From Lysobacterales bacterium (lineage in GTDB: Bacteria; Pseudomonadota; Gammaproteobacteria; Xanthomonadales; SZUA-5): 13,886 nucleotides of DNA. Position 1 is the first letter of the stretch. Each line of letters begins with the position of its first letter. The stretch spans positions 1 through 13,886 of the forward strand of contig JANJUH010000231.1 in assembly GCA_024710675.1 (NCBI GenBank). The letters are read 5' to 3'. Positions 11,840 through 13,886 of the stretch are shown here, piece after piece. Below the pieces are notes generated by a model. That model searched no databases and had not been told where the DNA came from. It worked only from the letters and a program-made list of their open reading frames with translations. The translations under genes were made by a program, and so were the position numbers.

Positions 11840-11911
11840 GCCAGTTCGGCGCGAGCAGCCGTTTCCCTTGCCCCCTTCCCCTTGCCCCCGCTTCTCTCAT
11901 AGCCAGTTCGG
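11840..11911. repeat. Pair of 10-bp direct repeats bracketing a C-rich tract
   Basis: GCCAGTTCGG occurs at 11840-11849 and 11902-11911, 62 bases apart. The right copy encodes the last residues of liuC (PNW). Between them the plus strand has a C-rich tract at 11865-11889 (runs of three to five C broken by TTG, TT and TTG) that is roughly complementary to the G-tract region at 11756-11784. Confidence 0.55.
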
Positions 11912-12679
11912 AGTGCGTTTTTCGAGGAAGGCGGCCAGGCCTTCCTGGCCTTCGAGCGAGACCCGCAACTGCGCGATCAGCGCGGCGGTCTGCTCGTCGA
12001 GGTTCTTCTGCCCGTTCTCGTCGCGGGCGGCGATTCCGGCCACCAGGCGGTTGGCGATCAGCGTGGCCGTCGGCCCCGCCTTCAGGAAGGAGGCGACCTC
12101 GCGCTCGACCACTTCGTCGAGTTGGGCCGCCGGCACGACCTCGTGCAGCAGTCCCATCGCCTGCGCATGGGCCGCGTCGAAGAGCCCGCCCGACTGGAAC
12201 CAGCGCCGCGCGTGGCGCGGGCCGATCGCGGAGATCACATAAGGGCTGATCACGGCGGGAACCAGGCCGAGGCGGGTCTCGGTCAGCCCGAACTTCGCCT
12301 CGGGCACGCCGATGGCCACATCGCAGCAGGCGATCAGGCCGACACCGCCACCAAAAGCCGATCCGTGCACGCGCGCGATCGTCGGCCGCGGCAGGTAGGC
12401 CAGCGTGCGCATCAGTTCGGCCAGCTTCAGGGCATCGGCGCGGTTCTCGGCCTCGCTGTAGCCGGCCATCGCGCGCATCCATTCGAGATCGGCGCCGGCC
12501 GAGAACGAGGGCCCTTCGCCGGCGAGCACGACGACGCGCACCTCCGGGTCGCCGGCGATCGTCGTCAGCGCCTGCGTCAGCTCGGCGATGACCTCGGCAT
12601 TGAAGGCATTGTGCACCGCCGGACGCGCCAGCGTGATCGTCGCGGTCCCGCCCGAGAGGGTCGTGCGCACCTGCTGCAT
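11897..12679 (-). CDS. liuC: Enoyl-CoA hydratase/isomerase family protein, probably methylglutaconyl-CoA hydratase
   Basis: 260 residues of the crotonase fold. ATG 12679-12677 is preferred over the in-frame ATG at 12814, because GGAGGAAA sits about ten bases upstream and the protein then starts MQQVRTTLSGGTATITLARP, as crotonases do. The oxyanion-hole motif FSAGADLEWM is at 59-68, the second glycine motif HGSAFGGGVGLIACCD at 105-120, and Glu134 lies in GLTETRLGLVP. The first of the two usual catalytic Glu positions is Gly114, a pattern I associate with LiuC/AtuE-like hydratases. LGLVPAVISPYVISAIG (137-153) also fits that group. The expected reaction is hydration of 3-methylglutaconyl-CoA to HMG-CoA, one step after the carboxylase encoded by the next gene. 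A plain enoyl-CoA hydratase cannot be excluded. Confidence 0.87.
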   Translation of the reverse strand: MQQVRTTLSGGTATITLARPAVHNAFNAEVIAELTQALTTIAGDPEVRVVVLAGEGPSFSAGADLEWMRAMAGYSEAENRADALKLAELMRTLAYLPRPTIARVHGSAFGGGVGLIACCDVAIGVPEAKFGLTETRLGLVPAVISPYVISAIGPRHARRWFQSGGLFDAAHAQAMGLLHEVVPAAQLDEVVEREVASFLKAGPTATLIANRLVAGIAARDENGQKNLDEQTAALIAQLRVSLEGQEGLAAFLEKRTPNWL

Positions 12680-12716
12680 CGTCGAGTTTCCTCCGCGGGT
12701 CCAAAGGTTCCCGAGT

Positions 12717-13532
12717 CTATCGCCACCGGCACAGGATCTCTTCGCGATCGAAGCCGGCGCGCACCCAGCGGTGCAGGCCGTACACCGCGATCGCCCCGGC
12801 GACGCAGGCGGCACCCAACCAGACCAGGCTCTGGATCAGGAAGGGTCCGGCAAGGCCGATGACCAGCAACAGTACCGGCACCAGCACCAGGCCGGTGATC
12901 TGGTTGGCCGCCTGTGGATCTTGCACCCGTGCTGACACGCGCAGGCAGACCAGGGCGGTGATGGCGCCCATCTCGGGGCCCAGCACGAAGACCGTGATCC
13001 AGAAGGCCGCATCCGGCCAGACCACCAGCCCATGGGCGATCCAGAAGCTCAGCGTCGCTACGCCGGCGCCGATCAGTGCCGCGATGAAGGTGATCAGCAG
13101 CGAAGGCAGCAGCACCGCCAGCAGCTTGCCCACCAGATAGGCATCGGTGCCGATCGGCGTCGCCAGCACGGGCTCCAGCGTGCGCTGCTGCTTCTCGCCG
13201 ACGATCGCGTAGGCGCCGGCCATGGAGACGATCGCCAGCGGCATCAGCAGGTAGTAACCGGCCGACACGCGCAGCAGCATCAGCGCGGCGGCGCGTTCGA
13301 GTTCGATGCCGCCCATCGTCGCCAGCATCCGTGCGCCGGCGATCATGGCATTGAGGTCGGCGCTGGCATTGGCGGCCTGCTTGCTCAGCAGCGCGGCACT
13401 GCCGACCGCGAGGATCGCCGGCAGCGCGGCGCCGATCAGCGGGATGATCACGAGGATCGGCCACAGCATCCGGTTCTGGCGCTGGTCCAGGTACTCGCGC
13501 CAGAGCAGCCAACGGATCGGGCCGGTGATCAT
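12717..13532 (-). CDS. ABC-2 family transporter permease
   Basis: 271 residues with about six transmembrane helices (roughly 24-46, 94-111, 134-158, 175-196, 213-229 and 231-251). An extracytoplasmic loop lies between the first two (about 47-93). The motif GEKQQRTLEPVLATPI (112-127) is the hallmark cytoplasmic segment of ABC-2 permeases, thought to contact the ATPase. Related permeases export drugs, ions or polysaccharides; the substrate cannot be read from the sequence. The ATG overlaps the ATPase stop by four bases (ATGA at 13529-13532), so the two form a coupled pair. The liuC start lies 37 bases beyond the stop, on the same strand, so read-through is possible. Confidence 0.88.
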   Translation of the reverse strand: MITGPIRWLLWREYLDQRQNRMLWPILVIIPLIGAALPAILAVGSAALLSKQAANASADLNAMIAGARMLATMGGIELERAAALMLLRVSAGYYLLMPLAIVSMAGAYAIVGEKQQRTLEPVLATPIGTDAYLVGKLLAVLLPSLLITFIAALIGAGVATLSFWIAHGLVVWPDAAFWITVFVLGPEMGAITALVCLRVSARVQDPQAANQITGLVLVPVLLLVIGLAGPFLIQSLVWLGAACVAGAIAVYGLHRWVRAGFDREEILCRWR

Positions 13533-13886
13533 GCGCGCTTCTCCAGCAGCTCGAGATAGCGCTGGCGCAGGCTTTGTCGCGCTTCGCGCACCGAGAGGAT
13601 CCGGGCGCCGGCGCCGACCAGCGCCGCGATCACCGCCGGCACTTCATGACGGACGTCAGCGACCGCAATCCGCCATTCATGCGCCGCGCTGGCCAGCAGC
13701 GAGGCGCCTGCGGGCAGTGCGGCGGGATCGGGTGCCGCCTCGGCAAACTCGATGACGACCTCGCTGCCGCCCGACAGGAAGGCCGACATGGGGCCTGCGT
13801 GCAGCATCCGTGTGTCGATGACGACGAGATCATCGGCCAGCGCCTCGGCCTCATCGAGCACATGGGTCGACAGGATGATGCCGGTG
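13529..13886 (-). CDS. ABC transporter ATP-binding protein (partial, N-terminal part off window)
   Basis: Only the last 118 residues are in the window. The visible part begins TGIILSTHVLDEAEALADDL, which holds the H-loop (switch) His of an ABC ATPase and the DEAE segment typical of the ABC-2 exporter class. The Walker A, signature and Walker B motifs lie beyond the right edge. The C-terminal part, about 80 residues after the core, is an accessory domain like that of NatA/DrrA-type ATPases and ends SLRQRYLELLEKRA. It overlaps the permease gene by four bases. The frame is open to the edge of the window. Confidence 0.9.
   Translation of the reverse strand, partial: TGIILSTHVLDEAEALADDLVVIDTRMLHAGPMSAFLSGGSEVVIEFAEAAPDPAALPAGASLLASAAHEWRIAVADVRHEVPAVIAALVGAGARILSVREARQSLRQRYLELLEKRA

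Noticed and set aside
12680..12814. Earlier in-frame start for the enoyl-CoA hydratase gene at 12814
   Set aside because: It would overlap the permease gene by about 100 bases and add a Cys/Arg-rich stretch not found in crotonases; ATG 12679 has a strong GGAGGAAA.

Overview
This window looks like a chromosomal segment of a high-GC gammaproteobacterium, most probably of the Xanthomonadales/Lysobacterales. The reasons are the petABC-sspA-sspB gene order, a DegS-like protease beside petA, GTAG-type REP elements of the kind known from Stenotrophomonas and relatives, and a fused Ser/Thr kinase/FGE-like protein. This placement is an inference from gene content. No rRNA, tRNA, insertion sequence or CRISPR array was found, and no stretch over 300 bases lacks a gene.

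Layout. Positions 1-733 (minus) hold the N-terminal two thirds of a membrane-anchored DegS/AlgW-type protease that runs off the left edge. Divergently, petA-petB-petC (865-3447, plus) encode the three subunits of the cytochrome bc1 complex with overlapping stops and starts. A strong hairpin follows, then sspA and sspB (3584-4725), which encode the stringent starvation regulator and the ClpXP adaptor. A cluster of REP elements separates sspB from a convergent small membrane protein gene (DUF3301 type, 4889-5218, minus). Divergent from that gene is an apparent two-gene signalling module on the plus strand. It consists of an 821-residue transmembrane Ser/Thr kinase with a periplasmic FGE/sulfatase-modifying-factor-like domain (5302-7767) and a tail-anchored protein with two FHA domains (7855-8658).

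A second REP cluster separates the FHA gene from a long minus-strand series read from right to left: an ABC transporter ATPase (cut by the right edge), its ABC-2 permease, an enoyl-CoA hydratase/isomerase family enzyme (liuC-like), a biotin-dependent carboxylase alpha subunit (liuD/mccA-like) and nadC. The hydratase and carboxylase point to leucine/isovalerate or acyclic terpene catabolism. nadC overlaps the carboxylase gene by four bases. A 207-base spacer between liuC and liuD carries G-tracts, C-tracts and a 19-base palindrome.

Most notable: (1) REP elements of two sequence types pair in inverted doublets, apparently one arm of each type per doublet. They sit only at the two convergent gene junctions, and the GTAG end of a REP supplies the TAG stop codon of three different genes (sspB, the DUF3301 gene and nadC). 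(2) One half-doublet has been amplified into four 35-base units, which imitates a CRISPR. (3) The kinase has Thr in place of the usual catalytic-loop Lys, a periplasmic FGE-like domain without the expected catalytic cysteine in its last motif but with six other cysteines, and a membrane-tethered FHA partner. I found no clearly new multi-gene system. The kinase/FHA pair and the REP architecture are the best candidates for a closer look.
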